A stretch of DNA of 64,000 nt from Lepiota brunneoincarnata (Eukaryota; Basidiomycota; Agaricomycetes; Agaricales; Agaricaceae). Numbering within the stretch: position 1 is the first letter of the stretch; each line of letters opens with the position of its first letter. The notes beneath the pieces were generated by a model. The model did not search any database. It saw nothing but the letters and a program-made list of their open reading frames with translations, and had not been told where the DNA came from. Shown piece after piece: positions 9,235-20,079 of the stretch. Where the stretch lies: contig JAEBUN010000007.1 in assembly GCA_023014365.1 (NCBI GenBank), positions 1,488,001-1,552,000 of the forward strand, given 5' to 3'. The position numbers and the translations under genes are program-made.

Positions 9235-9739
9235 ATTGTTAATGTCAGAGGTTGTGGATTCCTCGTTGGAAGTGTGAATAGACCCGGTAGTGGGGCTAAC
9301 TTCGGATGGTTCGGATTGTACAGGGGAACTGGATCGAGGCGGTGAGTGTACCGGTGATCCAAGTGGTGATGTGAGGGGTGAGAATGTTCTTGGGGGTTTC
9401 TGTTGCGAAGTGTTGTCGCTAGTTCTTGTACTTGTTGAGGGTTGAGGACCGGAGGATGGGGTAGATGTTCTATGAATCGGCTCCCCGAGCTTTGAGCGGG
9501 TAGAGGTGGCAGTTCTTTCAGGTGGTGGTTGTTTAGGTAGGGATTGAAGAACTGATGCTGGGGGTGCTGGGTATCCTGGGTCTTCTGTTCGACGTTGAAC
9601 TCTCTCGGTAGGTTGTGTAGGGTACGGTGCGGAACCAGAGGGTGAACGAGTGAGGGGTATAGGTTTTGTTTTCTTTTTAGGGTCCGTGGTGGAGAGGGTG
9701 TGAAGTCGGGTTCGGAGTCGGTTGTCGACCAGTCAGAAC

Positions 9740-9971
9740 TGTTGGATTCTTCGTAGTCGGTGGCAAGGGGGTCGTTTCGGTTTGTAGACAGGGTGAAGAG
9801 GGAAGAAGTCGAAGGTGAAGGTGAGGGTGAATAAACAACGCTTGCGGGTGCATTATCCCAATCAACGCTTGAAGGTGCGGATGACCTGTATACAACGCTT
9901 ACGGGTGCGTTATCCCAATCAACACTTAAAGGTGTGGATGACCTATCAACGCTTTCGGTGCGTCTGACCAA
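9740..9971 (-). CDS. Probable N-terminal start of GypB Gag in another frame
   Basis: An ATG at 9971 opens a frame with two copies of a VDWDNAPxSVVY motif, encoded by a short tandem DNA repeat (about 9836-9950). It then reads acidic Ser-rich sequence (DYEESNSSDW). From about 9736 downward the main gag frame is open and low-complexity, so the two are probably parts of one protein. The joint (short intron or indel) is not resolved. Confidence 0.4.
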
Positions 9972-10147
9972 GGGTGCAGAGGGTATGGTGGCCTGCTCTA
10001 CGGGGGTGTATCACCGGACAGCGACAAGGCGTGTCGTCAGATACGGTTGGCACTCGGATAGCGATAAAGCGTATCGTCTGCCGGTGTGGAAGGGTAGCGA
10101 CAAGGCGTACCGATACCACGGGGTGTACGATGGAGGTTGTCCAAAGG

Positions 10148-10159
10148 AAGCTTTAATCT
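10148..10159 (-). other. GypB primer-binding site of self-priming type
   Basis: Two bases after the 5' LTR, the minus strand reads AGATTAAAGCTT. Its exact 12-nt complement, AAGCTTTAATCT, lies in the LTR at 10331-10342 (and 2787-2798), about 35 nt after the start of the TATA box, where transcription should begin. No TGG start typical of a tRNA site is present. This matches the Tf1/sushi mode, in which the 5' end of the element's own RNA primes reverse transcription. Confidence 0.75.
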
Positions 10160-10161
10160 AA

Positions 10162-10859
10162 TGTTATGATCCGTGCTCCTTCTGTATCCGAGGATAACTG
10201 GAGACGGCCTTCAATCACTCTACAAGGTGTCCGAGACGGTTGGCCTTATAGAGCTTAGTGGATCACGCTCAATGAGATAACGAGGGAAGACGCCAAGTTA
10301 AGGCAGAGAGGTAAACGACCGCTGTTAACAAGATTAAAGCTTAGGGCTTTAATCTCTACTTGTACAGGCCTTATATACCTATGAGGTGCTATATACTCGT
10401 TATAGGTTACTTGGCTGTTCTACTGGTCGTGCGCAGTCCTGACCATGATGCACATCCTGGCTGATGGCATCCTAGCGTTATTTATATTACAATGAGTCAG
10501 TACTCTCGCTACTGCTGTTCGATGTTCCATCGCTTTCCTCTGACTCATAATCTTCTTCTCCCGATTGTATCTCCATGGAGTCTTCTTCGTTCTCGTTCTC
10601 CATTCTCTCGGTGCTTCCATCCGTATCGGAGGTTGGGTCGGTTGATCCATGGTTATCTTCTTCGTCCTCGGGGTATTCCAATATATCCTCCAAGGTTATC
10701 TCCATTCCTGCTTCTCTCGCCAGGTCCTGCATGGCGGTGTAGTATTCCCCTTCCTCGTCTTCGTATTCTTGTGCCCGTAGTTGGTCTGTAGTCTCCTGTA
10801 CCCATCTTGTAAAGTCAAATAGTAATTCTTGTTCCTCCCGGTCTGGACTGTTTATAACA
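10162..10859 (-). repeat. GypB 5' LTR (698 bp)
   Basis: Direct repeat of 2618-3315; three base differences were seen by eye. On the element strand it begins TGTTATAAAC at 10859 and ends ATCATAACA at 10162, followed by the primer site. Confidence 0.95.
10331..10378 (-). promoter_or_regulatory. GypB core promoter: TATA box and predicted transcript start
   Basis: On the minus strand TATATAAGG (about 10370-10378) is followed, about 35 nt after its first T, by AAGCTTTAATCT (10342 down to 10331), the segment complementary to the primer site. The whole block from TATA through this segment is nearly identical in the otherwise diverged solo LTR at 30517-31221, which supports a function. Confidence 0.65.
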
Positions 10860-10864
10860 TTGCT
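10860..10864. repeat. Target-site duplication of GypB, right copy
   Basis: TTGCT, identical to 2613-2617. Confidence 0.95.
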
Positions 10865-13800
10865 GGCATAGATAGCACAATTGCACATACCAAGCTACAT
10901 CTCCTTCAACTTCCGGCCACCAGAACCTCTGCATTATAAGCTTAGTGGTTGCGTATATTCCTCTGTGTCCTAGGAAGTTGTGGCTGGCTCGCAACATATA
11001 CATATGCTGCTCCTTATCCACTACTAGCTGATGTTGACTGCTAGGACTCGTCCTATACAGTCTCCCCTCTTCATCCAAGAAGAAATGCTCCACCATATAC
11101 TTAAGCTTACGCAGATCTGGCTCATCTAAGCCTTCAGCTGCACTACTGCCCCCTGTTTTCAGGAATTCCCTGACTTTGGGTATTCTTCCATCTTGTATTT
11201 GCACTATATCTGTCCTACACGATTCATCATATGCTTCCTCTATCTCGGTCAACTTTTCCTCTTCAAAATCTGGCACTAGCCTGACATCCGTCATTAAGCT
11301 TAGTACTTGTCAGTGGTTTTCTGGGCACGCTGGGTCTTCTACAACCCTAAGCTTAGCCTGTTGTTCATCCAAGTACTCTTCCCAAGCTTGATCCAGCTCA
11401 TACTCAAAATCATACACATCACGCACCAGACCCTGGTTGAAGCCAGAGCAACTGTCAATCTCATCACAGAAGGCTTCCAAGGGTAACAAATCTGCAGCCC
11501 CCGGATCTTCTTTGATCAACTCAAACTCCTCTCCCTCGTCCTTGGATCCATCATCAAAACAATGGGCTGTCTCATCACTGGGATAGTAACATTGTCTGGA
11601 CAGTCCATCCAGCCCAAATGTCTTCCCTTCTTTGTGTACTAGCGTGAAGTGGAACAATCTAATGAAGTCCACCCAATGGTTTACAGTAGCATTCGGGAGT
11701 TTTCCTGGGTTGTTTAACATCCCAAAGAGAAACTTCATGTCTGTTTCCACTACTAGATTTCTCGATCCCCACAATAAATATTTCTCCTGTTCCAGCACCA
11801 TTCTTAAGCTGCATAGCTCTCACTTGGGCTAAGAATACCTCTGCTGTCTCTCGTCCAATAATATTGACCCAAACTTTGCATAATGTATAAGCTTAGCATC
11901 TTCTACATCTTTCTGATATATATAGTATCCCACCGCCCTCCATGAGGTATCCACGGCTACTACTATGGGTTGTTTACTTGGAAATTTGGGGTTCCTGGTT
12001 GGGAAACAGCACTGAATTGCATCTTTCAGCTCCTGCTGCACTTTCTGTTTGTTTTCTCCCCATTCAAACTCTTGTCCCTTCTTAAGCTTTTTGTATAGAG
12101 GTGCAGCAATGGCTATGAACTTCAGGATATGATTCCTGCAGCGTGTAGCTGTTCCTAGAAAACCCCTTAGCTCTGAGACATTCTCGCAATCCCCCCATCT
12201 TAAAATTTTTCCGATAGTGTCTGTGGCAGGCAACTGTCCTTTATAGGAGCATTCAAAACCCACTACAGTGATTTCATCAGCGCAGATAGTTGTTTTGGGC
12301 CCAGAGAAGGTTCCCCCTACGTATTTCATCCTCTGTAGAATCCTATTGACTGTCTGCATGTGTTCCCATACAAATCATCAGATCCCTGGGTTCTTTTTCA
12401 ACATCTCTTCAGTGCCATCTGGCAACTTGTATCTGGTTTTCGGGCCTCTGATAGGTACATCATCTATGTACAGCATTGTGTATTCTGGTATCTCACTGGC
12501 TAGGATCACTGTTACATCCTTGTGAAATATAGGCACTGAATTGGTCCATCCCACAGGTAGCATTACTAAGTGCAGTGCTCCAAAAGGTGTTTGGAATGTT
12601 GTTAAGTCCCAAGACAACTCAGCTAACAATCGCTCGTCATACCCAACATACAGGTCCAGAATGCCTCCACAAGCTCTGCTTGCAAAGTGCATCACCAAAT
12701 CTTCCGTTGCTGGTGGCAGCCCTGAATGCACTATAGTTACTCTGTTCAGCAGTTCCAAGCTGTGTACCAGTCTCAAACTTTTTCCATCTTTCTTTATCAC
12801 ACAGAACCATCTGGATCTATAGGATGAGTTCGACGGCTCATATACACCAGCACTAATCTTTCTTTTTATAATGGCACAGACTTCATCATAGATTGCTGGT
12901 GGAATCGGAATGGGCTTTTCAACCCACAGAGTATGTTCTACTGTTGGTATCTCGATCGGCGGGAAGAAATCCTCCCTAAAACATCCCTTTTCCTCATCTG
13001 TCCATGCAAATGCTTCCTCTTGAAGCATCATGATGTGGTGCATCAGCTTTCTTTCCTCTGGCCACAAGAAATCCCCTGCATGGGCTTCGTCCAGCTTAAG
13101 CTTATGCTCCTCAGTATATCTGCTTGTCGGGACAAACTCTGGAGGATGCATGCTAAGCTCAGGCATTTCTGCCAGCGGGTCCCCTTTTATTTCTCGTTTT
13201 ATCCTGAATCTCTCCAGTAAATCACCCAACACTGGCCTCACTTTTAAGGTGACTGGTTTATATTTCTTCCCAGCCAGGCATTGTACCGTATCTTTGTCAT
13301 CTTCTTCAGCTTTGAAGACAGTTATTCCCTGGTCCTCAGTGCCCTGCATGTTGGCTATGTGACCTAGGCACAATAATGCCATCGCTTTCATTGTGTATGA
13401 CTCAGTCAATGAACATTAGCTGTAGCTTGGCCTCTGAGAAGCTTCCTTTTGCTAAGCTTAGTGTTTGTGTGATGACAGGGCCCTTCTCATCATCATAGTC
13501 TATTATACAAGCCACCTCTCCTTGTCCCTTAGTCAACTCATTGAGGTTTCTTGAAAATTTTGACTGTTTTCTCTAAGCTTAAGAGGATTACACTCTCCTT
13601 GAGCATAAGTTGGCAACACAGCCCTTTCTCTGGTATTTGGGTCCATAATAACCAAGGTTTGCTCACCACTGGCACTATTCCTGACTTCACTAGCCATCAT
13701 TACATCAAATGGCCATCCCAGGAGTACTCAATACATGGGATTATGAATGATGTGAACTTGCAAATAGATTGTGACTCCCCTGCAGGTAAAGCCTACATTC

Positions 13801-14093
13801 TTTGCCAACCCACAAGTCTTTTCAACTTGCCCATTTGCACTCTGCAAATTAATCGTAGTGTCTGGGTCCCAAGAAATTTGACATGCAATTGCCACTTCCT
13901 GACTCATGGATACAATCTGTGACCCACTATCTAGCAAGGCCTCTTCCTGCCTAATCCCATTTATCAGAGTTGGAACTACTCTCAACGGTTCGCATTCTTT
14001 AGCAATAAACACTTGCTGTCCCCTGTCTCTTCTGGGAAGTGACTCCAAGTACTGCATGATTGGATCCTGAGCTACCCAGGCTTGCATTGCCAA
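10860..14093 (-). pseudogene. GypA pol, 5' part: protease, RT, RNase H, integrase zinc finger
   Basis: A single frame runs from a protease (LLDSGSQIVSMSQEVA near 13990) through reverse transcriptase (SAGVYEPSNSSYRSRWF, and YIDDVPIRGPKTRY in the catalytic position), the connection and RNase H domains, to the integrase HHCC finger (FLGHRGIYATTKLIMQRFWWPE...CYLCQ), where GypB cuts it. In-frame stops lie at about 13728, 12378 (two in a row), 11829, 11820 and 11310. Comparison with the expected residues (Arg, Trp, Gln) makes every one a C-to-T or G-to-A change. Nine TAAGCTTA octamers fall inside this segment, often read as Lys-Leu. Confidence 0.85.
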
Positions 14094-14099
14094 GCCTTC

Positions 14100-17000
14100 T
14101 CAGAGCACTGTATCATACTTCTGAGAGCCATCTGCCAACTCCGTTATCATAACCTGTACCAGCCCACTATTAATTTCCATATCTTCTGTATCATCTTCCA
14201 AGGACCCAACTCCTGCTATTAAGCTTTGATTCATGGGTACCTGTTTTCTCATAATTTGCTCTCTATAAGCGTTCCTGTATAAAGGTGACAATGCCAAGAG
14301 TTCTCCATGCAATACTGAGGCTTCTCGCTTCAATACCCTGCTGAGTACTTCCTCAACATCGACATTCCTCTCTATAGGGGCCTGGTGCTTATACGCAGGC
14401 TCCTTCTTGGATGATTCCATCCTTCTGACAGGCAGCGGTGGTACCTCAATGACCAGGTGCAGTGGTTTCACATTCCTATATGGTAATTCCCCTGCTGCTG
14501 CATGCAGTGGTTTCTCTGTTGTCTGCCCTATTTCCTCATTTTCTGATTCTTCTGATCACTCGGAATCCAATGTGTCCTCAGGAGTCTGTCCTCTGGCAAA
14601 GGTGACCTTCTTCTTCAGAGCCGGCTCCTTCCTCAAACCCTTTAGAAACCCAACTCTGAGTTCCAAGTCTTTGCGCCACTCCTGGTGTCCAAATACTGGC
14701 TTGCTGAGGGCATACCATCCATCAAACCACTAAGCTTAGCCTGTATCTGGGCCAATTGCTTGGCCAAAGACTGTATCTCGACATTATCATCCTTTCTGGT
14801 CATAAGCTTAACCTTTGGGGCACTCCCAGCGTGGATGGCAGCTGTTTCCAACATCTCCATATGCTGCTTCAGATGGTGGATTTCTTCTTCCACTGGCGAC
14901 CTTTGGTTTTCTGACCTCAGGAACACTTTCTGTGCAAACACTGCTGCCGCTGGCACTTGCAGTAACTCAGGCTCAACCTCCAGCAGTTCTGGTACCTGAA
15001 CGAAGAGTTGTCCCTTTGTCACATAGTACTTCACCACTTTCTCTTTAATAGGCCCTTCCCCTCAAGGGATACTCAAGCCATCTCCCATATATATTTTGTT
15101 CCCTTCGACTCTAATTTGGCCGGCTTGTTTATCCGCCTCCATGTCCAGGCAGAATAACCAACTATGCCCCAATAACCAATAGTAGAAACACTTGCAATTG
15201 GAAAGTGACCCTGCCGGCCCACTTCTGGTATTCCTCTGAGCGTGATTATAGCTGGCATGATTATGTCCGTCCTTCGCCAAACTCTCTAAGTATGATTTTA
15301 AAGTATGCCCCTGGATATTCATGAGGTCCTTAAGCTCAGCAAGACCGCCTGCCATCTGCGAGACTTCATTCTGAAACTTCTGCTTTAAGCTTTGCAGCTC
15401 TCATTTTACTACAGGGTCATAAGTCCCTGTTCTGGACATCACAGGTGGATGGCTCACCGATGCCAAGTTCACCAGCCTTGAATCCTGATGAAGGGATCAC
15501 ATAAGTGTTTTGCCAATCAAAATTTTGATGGCTTTATCCATGACGATCCTCCAATCATAGGGGCCCTCTTTGCATAAATCCTTCGCAGTTAGTGCTGACC
15601 CATTGCTCATGGTTCTACGTGCCCCGGTGATCGCTAATCTTGCATTGAGTACGTCCTGGAACACAGAGTCCAGTGCACTCGTAAATAACTCAACTAGCTC
15701 TTGGTTCGAGACTACTGCTGGCAACTTCAGGCACTTCTCTGCTTCTAGAATGAATCACCTTTTGAAGTCCAAGACTCTATGCTCCTCATTCATCACAATG
15801 CCTCTACTCTCTGCACAGAGTTCCCTCAATTGTCGCACTGAGCCCTGCTCAGCTGCCACAGTCTCGGGATACTCTTTCTTCAATCTCTCTACAAAGCCTG
15901 TCCAGCTTCCTGCTGGGAACTCCACAAAACTCATCCACTCTTCACAGATATCCTGGTCCACATATGACACTGCCCAATTTATCCTTTCTGCATCATCCGT
16001 CATCTTTGTTATCATGAAGAGCCGTTGTTATGATTCATCCTTACTTTGACTTACGACTTGGACCTATTACGCCAAAAGCCTTTAGTTGTGATATACTAAA
16101 GCATTATGAATATCTTTTTCTCTTTTACTTTGTTTTATTCCTATATTATGTAACCATTTTTACTTTGATCTGTTACATAATATTTTCTCGATTTGTTATC
16201 ATGTCTCATACTCTTAACTATTAATAGATAGCTATGTATAGATAGCTATACTTAGGTAGTTAAACATAGTTCTTCCAAGCTTCTTACTTCTTCTCAATCT
16301 TCTTCTTAACTTCTTATGCTTCTTCCTTACTTCCTTGATTATGTATTAATAAGTACTTTGAACAATATATAAGACCTCCGGTCAACCAAGAGAAACTCCC
16401 AAGTTTCTACTTGGTTATCCGGTGGAGATTATCTACTTGCTTGATCTCTTAAGTTGTCCTCTCTTATAAGCCTTATTCTCTAAGTTAGTGAGGAACACCT
16501 TGAGAACTTGCAAAGAGTCTTTTCGAGTGATTGTTGACTTGGGTGAAGTTAATGATACGCTCAACGCCAGTCACGCTTTCGAGCACGAAGACCGGCATCA
16601 CTATAACAGCTGTTCAAGCATCCAGAGATAATTTCTCAATGTCTGTGGTTTTGATGCATCCCATCTGGGAGCATTATTGCTAAAGGGAATTGGCATATGC
16701 TCATGTCCCATTTTACTAGCTGTAGTTGTCGTAGACGGTGTAGTTTGGTTTGTCTGTACAGTCGGAGTTGACTGTGATATCTGTGGTACTGTAGAGGCAC
16801 CAGGAGGGTTCGTATGAAACGAGTTTTGGTTTGTAAATGCTAAGCTTAGCGTAGGAACAGTCTGACCATCCTGGCTTTCGGTGTGCAGAATATGCACTAT
16901 GTTGCGAGCTGAGGCTGGAAGCCTTATAGTAATTCTGGGAGCAGTAGAGATCGGCAGTGCAACTTCTCTCAATACTGCAATTGCTAAACCGCTCGCTGTG

Positions 17001-17235
17001 CTTGCAGTTATAGAACTAGTAGGATCTTTTCACTTTTGAGAGGTACTAGTGGCAATGAGGCCTTCAGAACCTTCTGGACGATTAGAATTCCAAGTAGTTC
17101 TCTGTTTTGGGGGGTCGACCTTCCTGAGACTGTTCTTGAAGGACGTTTTGGGTGACTTTACGGTCTTTGCTTGAACCTTTTTCTGCTTTGCAGGTGAAAG
17201 GCGGGCCAGTGTCCAAGTCTTTTGGTGTTTGTCTC
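14100..17235 (-). pseudogene. GypA gag, degenerate and split by a solo LTR
   Basis: Gag can be read in pieces. A basic N-terminus lies near 17235-17040 (SPAKQKK, KSPKTSFKNSLRK), then SNRPEGSEGLIATSTSQ, a Thr/Pro-rich part, MLEQL at the solo LTR junction, and the capsid (MITKMTDDAERINWAVSYVD...EEWMSFVEF) on the other side. Near 15180 a zinc knuckle reads CFYYWLLGHSWLFC: its second Cys has become Tyr (G to A). In-frame stops separate most pieces from 15755 to 15062, and the frame changes once between 14642 and 14471. Inactive. Confidence 0.75.
16026..16608 (+). repeat. Solo LTR (583 bp) inserted in GypA gag
   Basis: The ends are TGTTATGATT...CTATAACA, forming the short inverted termini TGTTAT/ATAACA. 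Flanking 5-bp duplicates GCCGT (16021-16025) and GCTGT (16609-16613) differ at one base. Removing the LTR and one duplicate restores the gag frame exactly (MLEQLF-MITKMTDD). A TATATAAG box at about 16362 sets the LTR on the plus strand, opposite to its host. No internal sequence remains, so it is the product of LTR-LTR recombination. It shares TGTTAT/ATAACA ends with GypB but the body does not align by eye, so it is a different family. Confidence 0.9.
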
Positions 17236-17298
17236 ATGAAATTCAACTGAAAACCCCCCTCATGGTGGGCTCCAGATGAAAAGGGGGGAATCGTTCTT
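17236..17298 (-). other. GypA leader with possible tRNA-type primer site
   Basis: On the minus strand CCCCCCTTTTCA is followed by TC and TGGAGCCCACC. A CA end, a 2-nt gap and TGG is the usual arrangement of LTR and tRNA primer site, so the GypA 5' LTR may end near 17277. The next 20 bp run straight into the foldback element, so the LTR itself cannot be checked. Confidence 0.35.
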
Positions 17299-18580
17299 GG
17301 GTTGAAATATAGATAAAATGGCTTGTTCTCACTAAGCTTAGTCGAAATTTGATAAGCTTAAGTTAATACAAGTAGTATGAGATAGATAATGAACAGTTTC
17401 GTCTTTGAGGGTGTTCTGGGGGTGCGTTCTGACAGCGAAATTCAAGAGAATAGTGTTTTTAGAGGTTAACAAACAGCCGTTGAAGTTATCTTAGCCATAC
17501 GGTGCAACAGTGAAAGGACAATCCCTGTCAATTCAAAGCACGGGGTCTCTAGTCTCTGGTCTCTGGTCTCTGAACTCTGTTCTCTGTCTCTGTCTCTGTC
17601 TCTAGCACTCTGGAACTCTAAACTCTGGACTCTATTCTCTGTCTCTGTCTCTGGGTTGGTCGATGACTGAAGAAATCACACTTAACGATGCACACTAAGT
17701 AGTCCTCTGAAACTGTTCTTAATCATGGCTTGCAGACTTGCGTGTGGAAGCGGGGGTGAGACCTCTTGCTTCTCCATGAACAAGTGTGACCATATTTATA
17801 TTGTTTAGATACATGCAAGAGATAGTAAATATGAAATAGAAAACAATAAGCTTAATTGTTACGGGTACTGCAGAATATTTTGGAAGGTTTGGCAGCATTT
17901 CTACCTTGCCCTGGGTTATGGGTTTTTCTCAAATTGATGAATGGCAATCCAGCCAGACATGTTCCATGCTCATCTGCATTATTCTGCATCCATGTGAGCA
18001 TGTTAAGCCTTCAGATCAATTATGATCGGAATGTATGGCATATGGACAATTCCTTGATCCATTGTAATTAATCTCAGTCAGGCAATATGCTGAGGTGCTG
18101 GGACCCACAAAGCACTTGTTAATTATGAGTCTTTGATATGTCTAGAGTTTTGGGCATCGGGTGTTGCCTCCCAAACATTGGACATTCCATTCCATGGTCC
18201 GGTCATCATTATTGGGCTTGCTATGGGCATAATACACCTGCGACAGCCGCTATGTACATTCTTTAGGTTCCAACAAATCCGAGTTCATCAGAAAACTACT
18301 CGTAAGGTTCCTGGATGCGACTGGAGTATACTTGATAGGCTATGTAGAGTCCAGAATCCCTTCAGAGAGCATTCTGATAGCTTGGTTCACTAAGCTTAGT
18401 GATAATGAGCTGGTTTGAACACTTCCAAGGCTCAAATATCCTTAGTTTGGTTGAACTGGCTACTATGGGACATAGTACCAATCCTCTATAGGGTTCTTTA
18501 ATGATATAGCCAATGATTCTATGTAGAGAATTGTTCCGGAGTATGGAATTCATGTATAGGCATAAAATCGGTGTATCACC
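17299..18580 (+). repeat. Foldback left arm
   Basis: Inverted partner of 20080-21137. It includes the CT-rich microsatellite at about 17540-17665 and TAAGCTTA at 17333, 17353, 17847 and 18391, the last inside the 14-bp palindrome CACTAAGCTTAGTG. Confidence 0.75.
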
Positions 18581-20079
18581 AGGCTAGGCAAATGAGAAAG
18601 GATGGGGGTCAGAGAAGCTAAGAACACATCTTGAAAAACAAAAGTCAGTTCTTGAGGGGCAGGCGAAGGCTCCAGAAGGAGCTCCAAATCTGGAGAAGGT
18701 GAAATCTCCACGGGGCTTGCAGGGGACTCAACTGGAGTACCAGCCAAGCAAGGTGGTGATGGTGTTGGGCACCTAGGCAAAGCCAGCACATGTTACCCAT
18801 CCAGAGAAGAGGACCAGCTAAAGATTTTAAAGAGGTCAGCTTGAGAGACCTCAGGGACTGGAGAACGCGATGACAAGTTAGAACCAACCAGGAATAAGGG
18901 GAGAGGGGGTGGCGTCGATGATTTCACCCTCTGTTTGCCTTTAAGGGCAGCTGGTATACATGCTAAAGCAGAAGTCAGTGGAAAGAACAAATATATTGTG
19001 AAAATGACTAAGCTTACGCGTTGAAGTAGCAGAAGAGAGTACGGGGGAAGAAGGCTGGTTTGCTGAATGGCCCAGCACCCCCAAACCTGATGCAATACCC
19101 AGGGGAGGGAGCACCAGTGAGTCTTTCCCATCCAGGGTGCACAGAGAGACAGTGAGAGGGGGCAGCGACATTGAACTGGATGAAGCCTCTGTGGATAATC
19201 CACCAGAGGGCCCACCAATGGGGATACCTGACAAGGGTTCTGCGGAAAATCCGGCAGAGCACTCATTGGTTGGATTGCACAACAACGCAATGGAAATCAC
19301 ATGTCTTGGCACTGGAATGGCCAAGGGAGAGGCTGGTGGAGGAGTTGGTTCATGGGGCAGAGAGTATGGTGGAGGAGGGGTCCTTGCCACACCCACCTGA
19401 CAATTTCTGCAAGCTCCTCAAGCTCCTCGCCCTCCTCTAGCCCTCCTAGTATGCAGTGCTGGTGGTTCCCATTGAAGCAGGAGGTTGCGACACGCTGGTA
19501 GGTGAATAGTGAGACCTAAAAGCAGAGAAAACATGAGTAATGACAACAAGAACGGAGGAAAAACATGATGTACATTGCATGATTGAAGGAGAAGACACAT
19601 TCCCTGGAGCCATAAGAGCGCTCCTTGGCTCAGTGTAGTCTGAAGGCAGTGTTAGCAAGACAAGGACAACAGTAAAACGAACGTTGCTTACTAGAGGAAG
19701 AATCTGAATCTTCATCATGACAAGCTCTCTTGTTGCTGTGCAGGTTTCTGTCCATTGTTGCTGTAGGTGGGCATAGAAGACTAAAAGTTGAGATGAAAAT
19801 AGATGAGTGAGAAGTGAGAGGGAGAACAAAAGAGAGGAAACGAGACCTTGGGACTTTTAAAAGACCCAATAACGAGATAAAAATTTAGGCTATAGCAACA
19901 AGAAGTTGATCTATACAGTTAAACTTGGTGACATGACATCATTTTGGAATAAGCTTAGTGAAAGTATGCTACTCTCGAAGCTGGTGAACATTCTAGAACA
20001 TAGAGCGCATCAGAGAGACTCAGATACTGTGAATTTGAAGGAGATAATGACTGAGGGCAGTCAGCAATTGGTTAGGGGG
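18581..20079 (-). pseudogene. Foldback spacer with intron-bearing coding remnant
   Basis: The minus strand reads like a small split gene. An ATG near 19758 starts MDRNLHSNKRACHDEDSDSSS, followed by GTAAGC...TTCAG, then YTEPRSALMAPGN, another GT...TTTTAG intron, and SHYSPTSVSQPPASMGTT before a stop near 19440. Further down is a Pro/Ser-rich frame (19396-18941) that could splice at GTAAGCTTAG (about 19018) to an exon ending FKIFSWSSSLDG at 18783. No domain is recognised and no transposase motif (DDE/DDD) was seen. It may be a captured host gene or chance frames. Confidence 0.3.

Larger units (their letters stand above)
2618..10859 (-). mobile_element. GypB: complete, young Ty3/Gypsy chromovirus (8242 bp)
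   Basis: It has identical-length 698-bp LTRs with TG...CA ends, a perfect TTGCT target duplication, gag, an uninterrupted pol with a chromodomain, and a further coding region between pol and the 3' LTR. By eye the two LTRs differ at three positions, so insertion was recent. A polypurine tract lies beside the 3' LTR, and a sequence beside the 5' LTR is complementary to the predicted transcript start (self-priming). It lacks the TAAGCTTA octamers that fill the element it interrupts. It may still be active: no frame lesion was seen in pol. Confidence 0.95.
1560..17276 (-). mobile_element. GypA: old degenerate Ty3/Gypsy retrotransposon, split by two insertions
   Basis: Gag, protease, reverse transcriptase, RNase H and integrase can be followed in order on the minus strand from about 17235 down to 1560. 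The reading frame is interrupted by many stop codons but, within pol, hardly by indels. GypB (2618-10859) is inserted in the integrase and a solo LTR (16026-16608) in gag. A possible tRNA-type primer site starts TGGAGCCCACC near 17270 on the minus strand, two bases after a CA that could end the 5' LTR; the LTR itself was not recognised, so the outer limits are uncertain. The element also carries many TAAGCTTA octamers. Confidence 0.8.
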
